Below, piece by piece: positions 17,637 through 27,614 of a DNA stretch of 39,219 bases (position 1 is its first letter; each line of letters opens with the position of its first letter). The DNA is from an archaeon (GTDB lineage: Archaea; Nanobdellota; Nanobdellia; SCGC-AAA011-G17; GW2011-AR18). The stretch covers positions 8,737 through 47,955 of the forward strand of contig JAHFKB010000001.1 of assembly GCA_023245565.1 (NCBI GenBank). The letters are read 5' to 3'. The position numbers were made by a program, and so were the translations under genes. The notes beneath the pieces are model-generated. The model was not told the DNA's origin, did no database searches, and saw nothing but the letters and a program-made list of their open reading frames with translations.

Positions 17637-19256
17637 ATGGTAAAAAATAAGAAGGCAGTATATGAAATAACTAATATATTTCTAGGAATATTAGCAGCTG
17701 TTTTGCTTATAGGTGCACTAATTCTTGCATCACAAGCAGTTAGTAATGCTTTTTTCAAAAAATCTACACAATGTGAAAATTACAAATGGTGGGATGGTAA
17801 AAATAGTTTAAAAGAAATATTAAAACAAGTAGATGAAGGAAATATTAAAGAATATTTATTTTATAATAACGGTTGTCCATTAATAAGTTTTACTTTTTCT
17901 CAAGGAATTGGTAAAATAACATATCCATATACTTTATCAAACGAACCATCACTTTGTTTATGCACAATAGAAGATAAAATATGCAAACCCTATGATTGTT
18001 ATAAATTCAAAAATTATGAAAAAATTAATCAAGAACAATTTTCAACTTTAGATCTAAAAAATTATGTGTTTTTAAAATTTATAAAAGATGGAAAAATTTT
18101 AAGAATTCAAGTTATTTCAACAGAAAAAGAATTAGAACCAGTAAAATATTCTAGTCAAGGAATAAATACAAAAACAGACCAAAATAATTTAATTAATGAA
18201 TTATCAATTAAATTTAAAACTAAAATTGATTCTTTTATTCCAATAGTAACACAAAAAAAACAGAGTTTACTATTACCAGAAGGAATCCAAAATATAGATG
18301 GATTTACTAATTTTTTTGATATAGAATTAGCTCAAGTTTCAAATATAAAAGAATTAGAAACAAACTATAAAAAAATAGATCCTTCTGAAGTAGAAAATAC
18401 TTATATTAAATTAAGAATTGATAAAGAAAAATTTAATTTAGTTCAAGCACAAGACAGAGATAAAATTTATTTATATTATAAAAAAGATCAAACATGGCAG
18501 CAAACAAAATTAGAATGTAGTGAATCTGAGACAGATGTATATTGTATGGGAAACCTGGATGGTTTTGGAAATAATTTTGCAATAAGTATAGGTAATGAAA
18601 TTCAAGAACAAGGAGAAATACAAAATTTTGCTTCATGCAAAGATATAAATCAAGAATTAGTTGTTATTCAACAAGATGAAAAAATAAAATGTTCAGATAA
18701 ATTATGTTGTGCTCATCAAGATACAGTAGAACATCTAATTTATACAAAAAAATTTATCAATAATCAAGATGAATATCTATTGATTAAAGATGCAGCACGT
18801 TCTGCAACATCTCAAAGAGATGCATTCTTTGATTTTTTAACAGGAGGAGCTGAAGCTTGTGGTCCTTTAAGTATATCTAATAAAAAAGAACTTGAAGAAA
18901 ATGTTCCAAATGTTAAAGGTTCAAAAAATATTAGAATTAAATTAGTAAAAGACTGGTTAGCAGCAAACAATCCAAAAGCACTTCAAATAATAAATGATTT
19001 ATCCCAATATTCTAATTGTCCGCATATAATTGGAAGAGCATTAGATGTTCAATTACAAAAAGGTAAAAATGATCAAGATCTTATTGGTCTGCGTAATTTA
19101 ATGTGTGAAGCAGGATGGGCTAATTATGGTAAAGAATGGTGGCATTACGAATACAAAACAAAAAGTTATGAAATTGCAAAACAAAACAATAAATGTTATT
19201 TTAGTGAAGATAAATATGCTACTTTACAAGCCACAGTAAAACCAGGTTATACTTAA
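17637..19256 (+). CDS. TM-anchored protein with PGF-pre-PGF-like region and C-terminal peptidase M15 (VanY-like D,D-carboxypeptidase) domain
   Basis: N-terminal pilin-like TM; DGFGNNFAIS; CPHIIGRALDVQ (HxxGxAxD) and GWANYGKEWWHYEY (ExxWH) M15 metal/catalytic motifs. Confidence 0.8.
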   Translation: MVKNKKAVYEITNIFLGILAAVLLIGALILASQAVSNAFFKKSTQCENYKWWDGKNSLKEILKQVDEGNIKEYLFYNNGCPLISFTFSQGIGKITYPYTLSNEPSLCLCTIEDKICKPYDCYKFKNYEKINQEQFSTLDLKNYVFLKFIKDGKILRIQVISTEKELEPVKYSSQGINTKTDQNNLINELSIKFKTKIDSFIPIVTQKKQSLLLPEGIQNIDGFTNFFDIELAQVSNIKELETNYKKIDPSEVENTYIKLRIDKEKFNLVQAQDRDKIYLYYKKDQTWQQTKLECSESETDVYCMGNLDGFGNNFAISIGNEIQEQGEIQNFASCKDINQELVVIQQDEKIKCSDKLCCAHQDTVEHLIYTKKFINNQDEYLLIKDAARSATSQRDAFFDFLTGGAEACGPLSISNKKELEENVPNVKGSKNIRIKLVKDWLAANNPKALQIINDLSQYSNCPHIIGRALDVQLQKGKNDQDLIGLRNLMCEAGWANYGKEWWHYEYKTKSYEIAKQNNKCYFSEDKYATLQATVKPGYT

Positions 19257-19612
19257 TGGTAAATATAGAACAAATTTCAGAATGGTTTGTACATATAGTA
19301 TTGCTATTAGTAGTTATTGCTCTTTTTTTAGGAGTTGGTTTTAAAATAAAAGACAGCAAACTTCACAATTTAAGAGTAGAATCAAGAGATATTGCTTTTA
19401 CTTTTGATTCAATATCAATTTCCCCAGACAATATAAATTATAATTATCAAATGAGAGACAAAACAGATTTTTCTCTAGATCAAAATAGATGTATGATTAA
19501 AACAAAATATAAAGAAGATACAACCACACCAACAAACTTCTTTTGTGGTATAAGTAAAGATAATCAAATTCCATATCAAGTAATTGAAAATCAAATTAAA
19601 ATAACAAAATGA
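19256..19612 (+). CDS. single-TM small protein, pilus-locus
   Basis: 118 aa with N-terminal TM; overlapping start/stop with neighbours. Confidence 0.6.
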   Translation: MVNIEQISEWFVHIVLLLVVIALFLGVGFKIKDSKLHNLRVESRDIAFTFDSISISPDNINYNYQMRDKTDFSLDQNRCMIKTKYKEDTTTPTNFFCGISKDNQIPYQVIENQIKITK

Positions 19613-20085
19613 AAAAAAAAGGATCTATAAATATTGTTGAATACATTGTTTATATATTATTCATAATAGTTTCTGCATTTTTTATTTCAGTTATGGCTTT
19701 CAAATATCTAAACGAAGATATTAATACAATTAGATTAGAAACTTTTATTTTATCTAAAAAATTAGTTTCTTCAGATCAATGTCTAGCATTTAAAGACGAA
19801 GCAAGAATTTATCAAGGAACAATAGATCTAGAAAAATTAAATATTGATAATCTAAAAACTTGTTATACAAAAGAAAACTTAGGATATACTGTAAAAATTA
19901 AAACATTAGATGGTAATATAATTAAATCTGCTAAAAATTTAAATTTAAGACAAGAAGCTTATCTTCCAATATGTGCTAAAGTTAATGATGTCAAATGCAA
20001 TATAAGAAGAGACCTAATTTTATACAAAGAAAATGAAAATATAAAAACTGGAATTATAGAAATAGAGGTGATAACTGGTGTATAA
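19609..20085 (+). CDS. single-TM pilin-like protein
   Basis: MKKKGSINIVEYIVYILFIIVSAFFISVMAF; overlapping genes. Confidence 0.6.
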   Translation: MKKKGSINIVEYIVYILFIIVSAFFISVMAFKYLNEDINTIRLETFILSKKLVSSDQCLAFKDEARIYQGTIDLEKLNIDNLKTCYTKENLGYTVKIKTLDGNIIKSAKNLNLRQEAYLPICAKVNDVKCNIRRDLILYKENENIKTGIIEIEVITGV

Positions 20086-20647
20086 TAAAAAAGGAGATTA
20101 TGGTTTTCCATTATACTTTTTGCCCTCTCTAGGACTATTCCTATTAGTAATTATTATTTTCAGTTTAATATTCTTTGTTTTTAATTTCTTTGATTCCCCA
20201 AATTTAGTTATTAAATCAGAAGCTTTTCAAGACAGTTCAAAAATTATAAATTTACTAAAATCAAATATAGAATTAAATGGAAAACAAACACAAATAGCAG
20301 AACTAATTAATCTAGCATATTCAGATCCAAAATATAAAGAAGACCTAAATAAAGAAGTAAATAAAATATTATTAGCACTTCCACTTCCAGGAGTAAAAGA
20401 AGACCTTACAAAAGTAAACTTTGCAACTCCAGGAGCAATTTCAGGAAGTCTTCAAGAAGCAAGATGGATTTTAGAAATAAGAGCAGATAATGAATTATTT
20501 TATTATAATGCAAAAGAATCTATTACAGGTAAAAGATATTTTTTACAAAGTACATTGATTCCATTAGCAAATAATAAAGTAGCTAAAGTAAATTTATTTT
20601 TAGATTGTTTTTCTTGTTCAGAGGAGGAAGTAAATGCTATTGCATAA
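20078..20647 (+). CDS. single-TM pilin-like protein
   Basis: MYNKKGDYGFPLYFLPSLGLFLLVIIIFSLIFFVF; overlapping genes. Confidence 0.6.
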   Translation: MYNKKGDYGFPLYFLPSLGLFLLVIIIFSLIFFVFNFFDSPNLVIKSEAFQDSSKIINLLKSNIELNGKQTQIAELINLAYSDPKYKEDLNKEVNKILLALPLPGVKEDLTKVNFATPGAISGSLQEARWILEIRADNELFYYNAKESITGKRYFLQSTLIPLANNKVAKVNLFLDCFSCSEEEVNAIA

Positions 20648-22190
20648 AAAAGGAATTTTCCTTCCTTTATTTGTAATTGTAAATATTTTAATTTTTATAG
20701 TCTTAGCTTTTATAATAAGATCTGAAGCATTAAATAAACAAGACCTAGTCGGCCTAAGATCAATAAACATAATAAAAACTTATGATGAATCTGAAAAAGC
20801 ACATTTTTATCTAGAGTTAGCAACAAAACAAGCTTATGAAACATCTAAATTAAAAATTGCAGATAGTGGGGGATATGCAGAAGCAAATAGATGTGAAAAA
20901 TCTGAAGAGTTTATAATTTGGAATACTTGTCAAATTTTAAGTCCAAGAGCAGAATTAACTTATCAAATAAGAACAGATCTAAAGCCTTATTTAGAAAATT
21001 ATGAAAGTAATTATAAAAAAACAGATACAGAAAAATTATTTAATGTAAAAAAAGAAGATATTAAATTTGAAGTTCCAGAAGGCACAGAAGACCAATATAA
21101 TTATATTTATACAAAAAATATTAAAGAATTAAATGTAGAAAATACATTAAAAATAGGAAATAATATAATATTTAAATTCTCAGAAATACAATATCCAATA
21201 GAATTATCAAGTGGATCTATTATAAAACAAAATCCCAGAATAAAAGTAAGATTTGATAATATAAATAGTTATCAAGTTTTATACACAACAATAGAATCAA
21301 ATTGTATAAATAAAGAATTTGAAAATTGTAAAAAGAAACTAAATGAAAAATTTAGTAATATAGAAATATCTAAAGAAGAAAATTTAATAAAAATTAAATT
21401 ACCTTTAGAAACCTCAGCAATTAAATTCGCATTTTACAATAATAAACCATTACAAGGATATCAAGATTTTTATGAAGATATTGAAGAAGGAGAAGATGCA
21501 GGTTATGAATCTGATAAAGTAGAAAAAAGTTCAGGATTTTTAAAAGAAGGAGAATCTTTATTAGACAGTTTAGATCTTAAAGGAGCAAAAATAATTAAGA
21601 AAATAACTCCAGAATTAAAAGTAGGTTCTAAAAGATCAAAAGTAAGTATGATTGTTTTACATCACACAGGTGAAGCAAAAGCAACTTACACATTATCAAC
21701 ATTAAAAGAAAGAGGATTATCTGTTCATTATGTTTTAGAAAGAAATGGAGATCTATATGTATTTGTTCCAGAAGATACAATAGCATATCATGCTGGTTGC
21801 TGTCAAAATCAGCTTTACAATGAAAATACAAAAGAATGGATTACAGCAAAATGTTGCAAAGAATTAACAACAGGTTCTGAAATAAATTGTAAAAATAGAT
21901 CTAAATTTTGTATACAAGGAATAAACTCAAAATCCATAGGAATAGAAATTTTAAATAGTGGAAGAATAAATGATCCAATAACAGAAGCACAATACAACAC
22001 TTTAAATCAAATTTTACCCTATTTAACAAAGAAATTAAATATACCATATGATGACAATCACATAGTAGCACATTATGAAGTTAAAAGCTCTAAAGATGAT
22101 CCTAGAAATCTTGATTGGTCTAGAATAAATCTTCCAAATCATCCAAAATATTCTTCTTATTTAAAGCCAAGAGATTTCACTTCACAATAA
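20634..22190 (+). CDS. TM-anchored N-acetylmuramoyl-L-alanine amidase (Amidase_2/PGRP-like) domain protein
   Basis: N-terminal TM; MIVLHHTGEAKATYTLS, VHYVLERNGDLYVFVPEDTIAYHAG, KSIGIEILN, IVAHYEVKSSKDDPRNLDW: expected Zn ligands (H, H, D) present. Confidence 0.85.
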   Translation: MLLHKKGIFLPLFVIVNILIFIVLAFIIRSEALNKQDLVGLRSINIIKTYDESEKAHFYLELATKQAYETSKLKIADSGGYAEANRCEKSEEFIIWNTCQILSPRAELTYQIRTDLKPYLENYESNYKKTDTEKLFNVKKEDIKFEVPEGTEDQYNYIYTKNIKELNVENTLKIGNNIIFKFSEIQYPIELSSGSIIKQNPRIKVRFDNINSYQVLYTTIESNCINKEFENCKKKLNEKFSNIEISKEENLIKIKLPLETSAIKFAFYNNKPLQGYQDFYEDIEEGEDAGYESDKVEKSSGFLKEGESLLDSLDLKGAKIIKKITPELKVGSKRSKVSMIVLHHTGEAKATYTLSTLKERGLSVHYVLERNGDLYVFVPEDTIAYHAGCCQNQLYNENTKEWITAKCCKELTTGSEINCKNRSKFCIQGINSKSIGIEILNSGRINDPITEAQYNTLNQILPYLTKKLNIPYDDNHIVAHYEVKSSKDDPRNLDWSRINLPNHPKYSSYLKPRDFTSQ

Positions 22191-22228
22191 AACAAAATCT
22201 TTTTAAATAAAGTAAAAATAAGTTTTCT

Positions 22229-23179
22229 ATGATTCTTGGCTATGAAACAATAATTAATAAAATTATAGATACAACAGGACTTTCTAGACAAGACATAGAA
22301 GTAAAAATTAATCAAAAATTAAAAGACTTACAAGATCTAATTTCTAGAGAAGGTGCAGCACATATTATTGCTAATGAATTAAATGTTAAATTATTTGATA
22401 ATTTAAATAGATCATTAAAAGTAAATCAAGTTGAAGCAGGACTTAATTCAGTTAATCTTATAGCTAAAGTAATAAATATTTATGAAATTAAAACATTTCA
22501 TAAAGAAAATAGACAGGGAAGAATTGGTTCTATTTTAGTTGGAGATGAAACAGGAGCTATAAGATTAGTTGTATGGGATGAAAAATTAATAGAATTAATA
22601 AAAGACATAAAACAAGGAGATATATTAAAAATAAATAATTCTTATTCAAAACAAAACAATAATGGATTTAAAGAATTACATTTAGGAAGTAAATCTCAAA
22701 TAATAATAAATCCAGAAAATGAGACAATACAAGAAGTAAAAATAAATTCTTCTTCAAATAGAAAACAAATAAATGATGTAAATGAAAATGAATTTGTAGA
22801 ATTATTTGGAACAATAGTTCAAGTTTTTGAACCAAAATATTATAATTCATGTAATGTATGTAATAAAAAATTAATGCAAGAAGGAGAATTATTTAAGTGT
22901 CCAGAACATGGAAATGTTCCTCCTAAAAAAGTTCCAATTTTAAATATTTTCTTTGATGACGGCACAGGAAACATAAGAGCAGTTTTATTTAGAGATCAAG
23001 CAGAAAAATTAATATTAAATAAAACTAATTTTGAAGAAATTAAAAAAGAAGTTTTAGGTAAACAATTAATATTAAAAGGTAAAATAAATAAAAATGAATT
23101 ATTTAACAGACTTGAGATAGTTGTAAATAATATAGAAGAACCAAAGCCAGAAATAATATTAGCAGAAATGCAAAAATGA
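22229..23179 (+). CDS. archaeal replication protein A-like ssDNA-binding protein (OB folds, zinc finger)
   Basis: VNLIAKVINIYEIKTFHKENRQGRIGSILVGDETGAIRLVVWDEK; CNVCNKK...CPEHG. Confidence 0.85.
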   Translation: MILGYETIINKIIDTTGLSRQDIEVKINQKLKDLQDLISREGAAHIIANELNVKLFDNLNRSLKVNQVEAGLNSVNLIAKVINIYEIKTFHKENRQGRIGSILVGDETGAIRLVVWDEKLIELIKDIKQGDILKINNSYSKQNNNGFKELHLGSKSQIIINPENETIQEVKINSSSNRKQINDVNENEFVELFGTIVQVFEPKYYNSCNVCNKKLMQEGELFKCPEHGNVPPKKVPILNIFFDDGTGNIRAVLFRDQAEKLILNKTNFEEIKKEVLGKQLILKGKINKNELFNRLEIVVNNIEEPKPEIILAEMQK

Positions 23180-23649
23180 TGTTTAAAACCCATGCAATGT
23201 TTGGTTTATTCTTAACATTATTATTAATAAATAAAATTTCTTTACCACACCCAATAATATTTGCAATATTAGTAACTGCTTTCAGTTCAATTCCAGACCT
23301 AGATCATCCAAAAAGTAAACTAGGGAGAAAATTACCATTCATATCAATACCAATAAATTTAATATTCAAACACAGAGGATTTTTTCATTCAATATTCCCC
23401 CCATTAATTTTATTAATAATACTTTATTACTTTAATTTAAGTTTTTTAGGTTTAGCTATTCTGGGAGGTTATTTAGTTCACTTAATTGGAGATTCAATAA
23501 CTAGAGAAGGAATAAGTTTTTTATATCCATTTACTAAATTTACATTAAAAGGTCCAATACATACAGGAGGACCATTAGAATTAGTTCTTTTCATGATAAT
23601 AACCATTTTAGATATATTTTTAATATTGAAATTTGTCAATATTTTATGA
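23176..23649 (+). CDS. YdjM/DUF457-like membrane-bound metal-dependent hydrolase
   Basis: KTHAMFGLFLTLLL..SSIPDLDHPKSKLGRK, HRGFFHS motifs. Confidence 0.75.
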   Translation: MMFKTHAMFGLFLTLLLINKISLPHPIIFAILVTAFSSIPDLDHPKSKLGRKLPFISIPINLIFKHRGFFHSIFPPLILLIILYYFNLSFLGLAILGGYLVHLIGDSITREGISFLYPFTKFTLKGPIHTGGPLELVLFMIITILDIFLILKFVNIL

Positions 23650-24110
23650 AAACAATTAAGAAATACACAAGAGAAGCATTTTTAGCAATAACTTCTCTAG
23701 GAACAACTTTCTTTTTTGTAATAATAATTGTATTTCTATTAACATTGGGAGAAGTAAAAATAGCTAAATCATTAGGATTAGGTTTAATACTTTGTTATGT
23801 ATTTGCATTTTTATTAAGATTATTTTATTTTAAAGAAAGACCTGAAAAAGAAGATTATTTTAATCTATTCACAAAAATAAATGCTTCTTCATTTCCAAGT
23901 TTACATACAATGGGTTCAATTTATGCAGCAATAGTTTTAGCAAATGAAATAAGAAAACCATTAGCTTCTATATTTTTAGTATTTATGGCATTATTAATAG
24001 GTTACTCAAGAATTTACTTAAAAAAACATTACTTTATAGATGTAGTATTTGGATTTATTCTTGGAATTATAGCTGGTGTAATTTATTTATTCTTAATTAA
24101 TTTCAGTTAG
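23646..24110 (+). CDS. PAP2-family phosphatase
   Basis: KERPEKED, SFPSLHTMGS, SRIYLKKHYFIDVVFG motifs. Confidence 0.8.
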   Translation: MKTIKKYTREAFLAITSLGTTFFFVIIIVFLLTLGEVKIAKSLGLGLILCYVFAFLLRLFYFKERPEKEDYFNLFTKINASSFPSLHTMGSIYAAIVLANEIRKPLASIFLVFMALLIGYSRIYLKKHYFIDVVFGFILGIIAGVIYLFLINFS

Positions 24111-24141
24111 TCTTTTAAATATATAAAAATTAGAAAATTAA

Positions 24142-24801
24142 ATGTTATCTATAATAATTCCTGCATGTAATGAAGAAAACTATATAGAGAACACTATAAA
24201 ATCAATAAAAGCTCAAGGTTTTAAAAAATATGAAATTATAGTTGTATGTGATGGGTGCACAGACAATACAGAAAAAATATCTAGAAAATTAGCTAATAAA
24301 GTTGTAGTATTGAAAAAAAGAACAGGTCCAGCAATTGCTAAAAATAAAGGTGTTAAAATAGCTAAAGGTAATAAATTAGTTTTCTTAGATTCAGATACTT
24401 TGTTAACTAAAGATGTTTTAGAAAATATATCTAAGATTCTAGATAAATATCCTAATATTGTTGGAACTTGTAAAATTAAACCTTCTAATGAAAAATTAAA
24501 ACATAAATTTATGATGTTTTTAAAAAATCATTTGATCTGTCCTTTTGGTGTTAGCAATGGAATGATTTTTTGCACTAAAAAAATATTTTTAAAATTTAAT
24601 GGATTTAATAAATACTTTAAGAAAAAAGAAGATGGAGACTTTGTAAGAAGAATAAGAAAACATAGTGGCTTTATTATTTTAGATGACTATGTGATAAGTT
24701 CTACAAGAAGATTTGATAAAAAAGGTTATATTAAAATAGGGTTATATTGGGTAAAAGAATATTTTAAACCTTCTAATGAAGACTATGAAGTAATTAGATA
24801 A
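24142..24801 (+). CDS. glycosyltransferase family 2
   Basis: LSIIIPACNEENYIENTIKSIKAQ..EIIVVCDGCTDNT..VFLDSDT. Confidence 0.9.
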   Translation: MLSIIIPACNEENYIENTIKSIKAQGFKKYEIIVVCDGCTDNTEKISRKLANKVVVLKKRTGPAIAKNKGVKIAKGNKLVFLDSDTLLTKDVLENISKILDKYPNIVGTCKIKPSNEKLKHKFMMFLKNHLICPFGVSNGMIFCTKKIFLKFNGFNKYFKKKEDGDFVRRIRKHSGFIILDDYVISSTRRFDKKGYIKIGLYWVKEYFKPSNEDYEVIR

Positions 24802-24844
24802 ATTCAACAACAAGCTTTATAAATATTATTTTTATTCATTCATT

Positions 24845-25411
24845 ATGCCAAAACAAGAAAATAAAGAGCCACAAATGGATAAAATTGATAATGAAAAGTG
24901 TCCTATGTGCCAAAAAAATACATTAACTCTTTATGAAACAGAACAAGATATTCCACATTTTGGAAAAGTCTTTATTTTTGGTATGTCATGTTCAAATACA
25001 GAATGTAATTATAAACAAAATGATGTTGAAGTAGAAAAAGTTGGAGAACCTTCTAAAATAGAATTCATATTAAATAATTCAAAAGATCTAAGTGTCAGAG
25101 TTGTTAAATCTTCAGAAGCAACAATTAAAATTCCAGGATTAAAAATGGAAGTAGAACCAGGAGTAGCTTCTGATGGTTATGTAAGTAACATTGAAGGATT
25201 ATTACAAAGATTTAAAAAAATTCTAGAAGCAGAAAGAGATACTGCAGATGAAGATAATATAAGAAAAAAAGCTAAGAATTTATTAAAAAAATTATGGAAA
25301 GCTGAATGTGGTGATGAAGAATTAAAAATTATTATTGAAGATTCAACAGGAAATTCTGCAATTATTTCTGAGAAAGCAGTTATTACTTCTCTGAAAAGTA
25401 AAAAGAAATAA
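24845..25411 (+). CDS. ZPR1-type zinc finger protein
   Basis: CPMCQKNTLTLYETEQDIPHFGKVFIFGMSCSNTECNYK and IPGLKMEVEPGVASDGYVSNIEGLLQRF. Confidence 0.85.
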   Translation: MPKQENKEPQMDKIDNEKCPMCQKNTLTLYETEQDIPHFGKVFIFGMSCSNTECNYKQNDVEVEKVGEPSKIEFILNNSKDLSVRVVKSSEATIKIPGLKMEVEPGVASDGYVSNIEGLLQRFKKILEAERDTADEDNIRKKAKNLLKKLWKAECGDEELKIIIEDSTGNSAIISEKAVITSLKSKKK

Positions 25412-25441
25412 ACTTATATATTTATTTACAAATCAAGACTT

Positions 25442-25771
25442 ATGGGATATTATGATTACTATACTTGTAAAGATAAAACTATTTGGAATATAGAAACTGG
25501 ATTAGTTGATTTAGTTTGTGATTACGGCGAAATTATTTTAGAAACACAAGAGGAAATAATTTGTAAAATTGAAGTTGGACCAATATCAATATCTTTAGAG
25601 ATGAAAAAAGACAATTATGATAATAGTTGGTATCAAAAGAGTAAAATTTGGTTTCACAATGAAGTAGTTTATTGTTCTATATCAGAGTCACTTTATCCAG
25701 TCTCTGTGCGCGTTTATAAAACTGGTGCATGGGAGAGAGCATTACATAGTGAACAGTTGTTATTAATTTAG
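25442..25771 (+). CDS. hypothetical protein
   Basis: 109 aa ORF with upstream TATA-like sequence. Confidence 0.5.
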   Translation: MGYYDYYTCKDKTIWNIETGLVDLVCDYGEIILETQEEIICKIEVGPISISLEMKKDNYDNSWYQKSKIWFHNEVVYCSISESLYPVSVRVYKTGAWERALHSEQLLLI

Positions 25772-25784
25772 AAAATATAAAGAA

Positions 25785-26732
25785 CTATAATCCCATAATT
25801 AATCCCAAAGTTCCTTCTCCAATATCTTCAAAACCTTCTTTGCCCAAGTCTGCTAATTTTTTAGTGGTTTGAGAAATATTTGTATCTTTAGTTTTAAATA
25901 TACCCAACAATCTTTTTAAAACTCCTTGAGCTGTATTACGAATTAAAGTATTTTTTAAATTCGAATATAAAAATGCAGCACCAGCAACATACATTAAAAC
26001 AATAACCCCCTTCTTAACACCACCACGGCTGTTTTTAATATCTGCACCTAAAGTTCCACGTAGTAAATCAATATAAGCTTTAGCAACATATTTTAATTTT
26101 TTTAATTCTGAATTATATAAATTATTAACTTGAATAAAATCACTTTTACTAATTTCTATAATTTTAGATAGGTTCCAAAATTTAATTCTTTCTTCTTCGA
26201 ATAATTTTGCTAAATTTTCTAATTTTTCAAAACCATCAAAATAATTTAACTTAGTTAATTCTTCAGCTAATTTTATTTGTTCATTCAACAACCTATTTAA
26301 TTCTTGCAAATATAAATAAGCCATATTAAGTTTTCCTATTAATGGTGCATAAGTTATATTCCAATAATTATTAATCAGTCCTTGTACTTCTCCAACATCA
26401 GAAATAGGAATTCCGTTTTCTCTTAAAAAATCAAAAAGCCCAAAATTTGAAGTCATTAAAACTAATCTATTTTCAACAACGTTCATGGTGTTTCTATACC
26501 AAAGTAAAGCAGACCTAGCACTTTTAATATCTATATTTATATAATTGAGAATGTCATCTTTCTTTATACTAATAAAAGGCCTATTAGAGAAAAAAGAAAA
26601 CTCTAAATGTATTCTTTCAATTTCAGGACCAAATTTTTTAACAAAATTATTTAAAACTTGAAAAGTATAAAGAATGTGTTTTTGTACATTACCATCAATA
26701 AAACCTATAGCAATATTCTGATTATTAGGCAT
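25785..26732 (-). CDS. hypothetical protein with one predicted TM
   Basis: 315 aa ORF; no recognised domain; hydrophobic segment KKGVIVLMYVAGAAFLYSNL. Confidence 0.6.
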   Translation of the reverse strand: MPNNQNIAIGFIDGNVQKHILYTFQVLNNFVKKFGPEIERIHLEFSFFSNRPFISIKKDDILNYINIDIKSARSALLWYRNTMNVVENRLVLMTSNFGLFDFLRENGIPISDVGEVQGLINNYWNITYAPLIGKLNMAYLYLQELNRLLNEQIKLAEELTKLNYFDGFEKLENLAKLFEEERIKFWNLSKIIEISKSDFIQVNNLYNSELKKLKYVAKAYIDLLRGTLGADIKNSRGGVKKGVIVLMYVAGAAFLYSNLKNTLIRNTAQGVLKRLLGIFKTKDTNISQTTKKLADLGKEGFEDIGEGTLGLIMGL

Positions 26733-26840
26733 AAATTATTAGAAATTAATAACTATATAAACATTCTACATTTATGAAATTATTATATAAAAAGATCCAG
26801 AGTTTCTATAATTAAAATAGAATATATGAAAATTTTATAG

Positions 26841-27614
26841 TTATTTATTTATAGTATCACTTATAACACACCATAAATCACTATTTTTTCTATAGTCAAC
26901 AGGAAGAATATAATTTACATAATTTCTAAATTTTTCAGCTTTTGAATATGCAGTTTTTTCTTCAGGATCAAAAACACAAATTGATGTTCCTCCTCTTCTC
27001 TTAACAAAACTAAAAGCAGGAATATCTGTATGTCCATCTCCAAAATAAATCATATTTTTAATTGGACATTCATAGCCTTCAGTTAGTTCACCTCTACTTA
27101 TTTTAACAATAGCTGAAACTTTTTCATGAGAAGATGAAGTAGATTTTAATCCATCAATACCAGGTCCAGGAGTAAGACCATCTAAAAAATCATAACCATC
27201 AATAGAATTACAATATCTAGCTAAAGAACAGTTTTTTAACATATCTTTTAAACCAACACTAAGTAAATGATAAGAAATATCTAAATGAGTATTAACTTCT
27301 TTCATATTATCAAAAAATTCAGGTAATCCAGGATATAACATATCATTAATATTTTCTCCTAAAAAATTAAGATCTTCAATAGTTAATCCACTACCTTTAA
27401 CTTTTTGAACTTCATGAAGTAAATAAGTTATATATATTACATCAACATTTACTCTATCTTTACTTTGAATTTCTTGTTCCCTAGTAACTTTAGCCCAAAA
27501 ATCTTTTATATTAATTCCAAAATGTTCAAGAACAATACTAGGATGATATCCTTTAGTTAAAGTCCAATCTACATCAAATATTAAACTTCTTTTCTTAGAG
27601 GAATCCATTTTCAA
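26841..27614 (-). CDS. HAD-like phosphatase
   Basis: LIFDVDWTLTKGYHPS (DxDxT) and MIYFGDGHTDIPAFSFVKRRGG. Confidence 0.75.
   Translation of the reverse strand: MKMDSSKKRSLIFDVDWTLTKGYHPSIVLEHFGINIKDFWAKVTREQEIQSKDRVNVDVIYITYLLHEVQKVKGSGLTIEDLNFLGENINDMLYPGLPEFFDNMKEVNTHLDISYHLLSVGLKDMLKNCSLARYCNSIDGYDFLDGLTPGPGIDGLKSTSSSHEKVSAIVKISRGELTEGYECPIKNMIYFGDGHTDIPAFSFVKRRGGTSICVFDPEEKTAYSKAEKFRNYVNYILPVDYRKNSDLWCVISDTINK

Noticed and set aside
15219-18636. Minus ORFs 15219-15404, 16368-16568, 18433-18636
   Set aside because: Antisense shadow ORFs with hydrophobic low-complexity sequence.
21628-23193. Minus ORFs 21628-21831, 21815-22000, 22668-22850, 22996-23193
   Set aside because: Antisense to the amidase and RPA genes; no independent support.
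25442-25771. Slightly GC-richer C-terminus (VRVYKTGAWERAL) as a third variable region
   Set aside because: Does not align with the VR1/VR2 skeleton and the stretch is too short.
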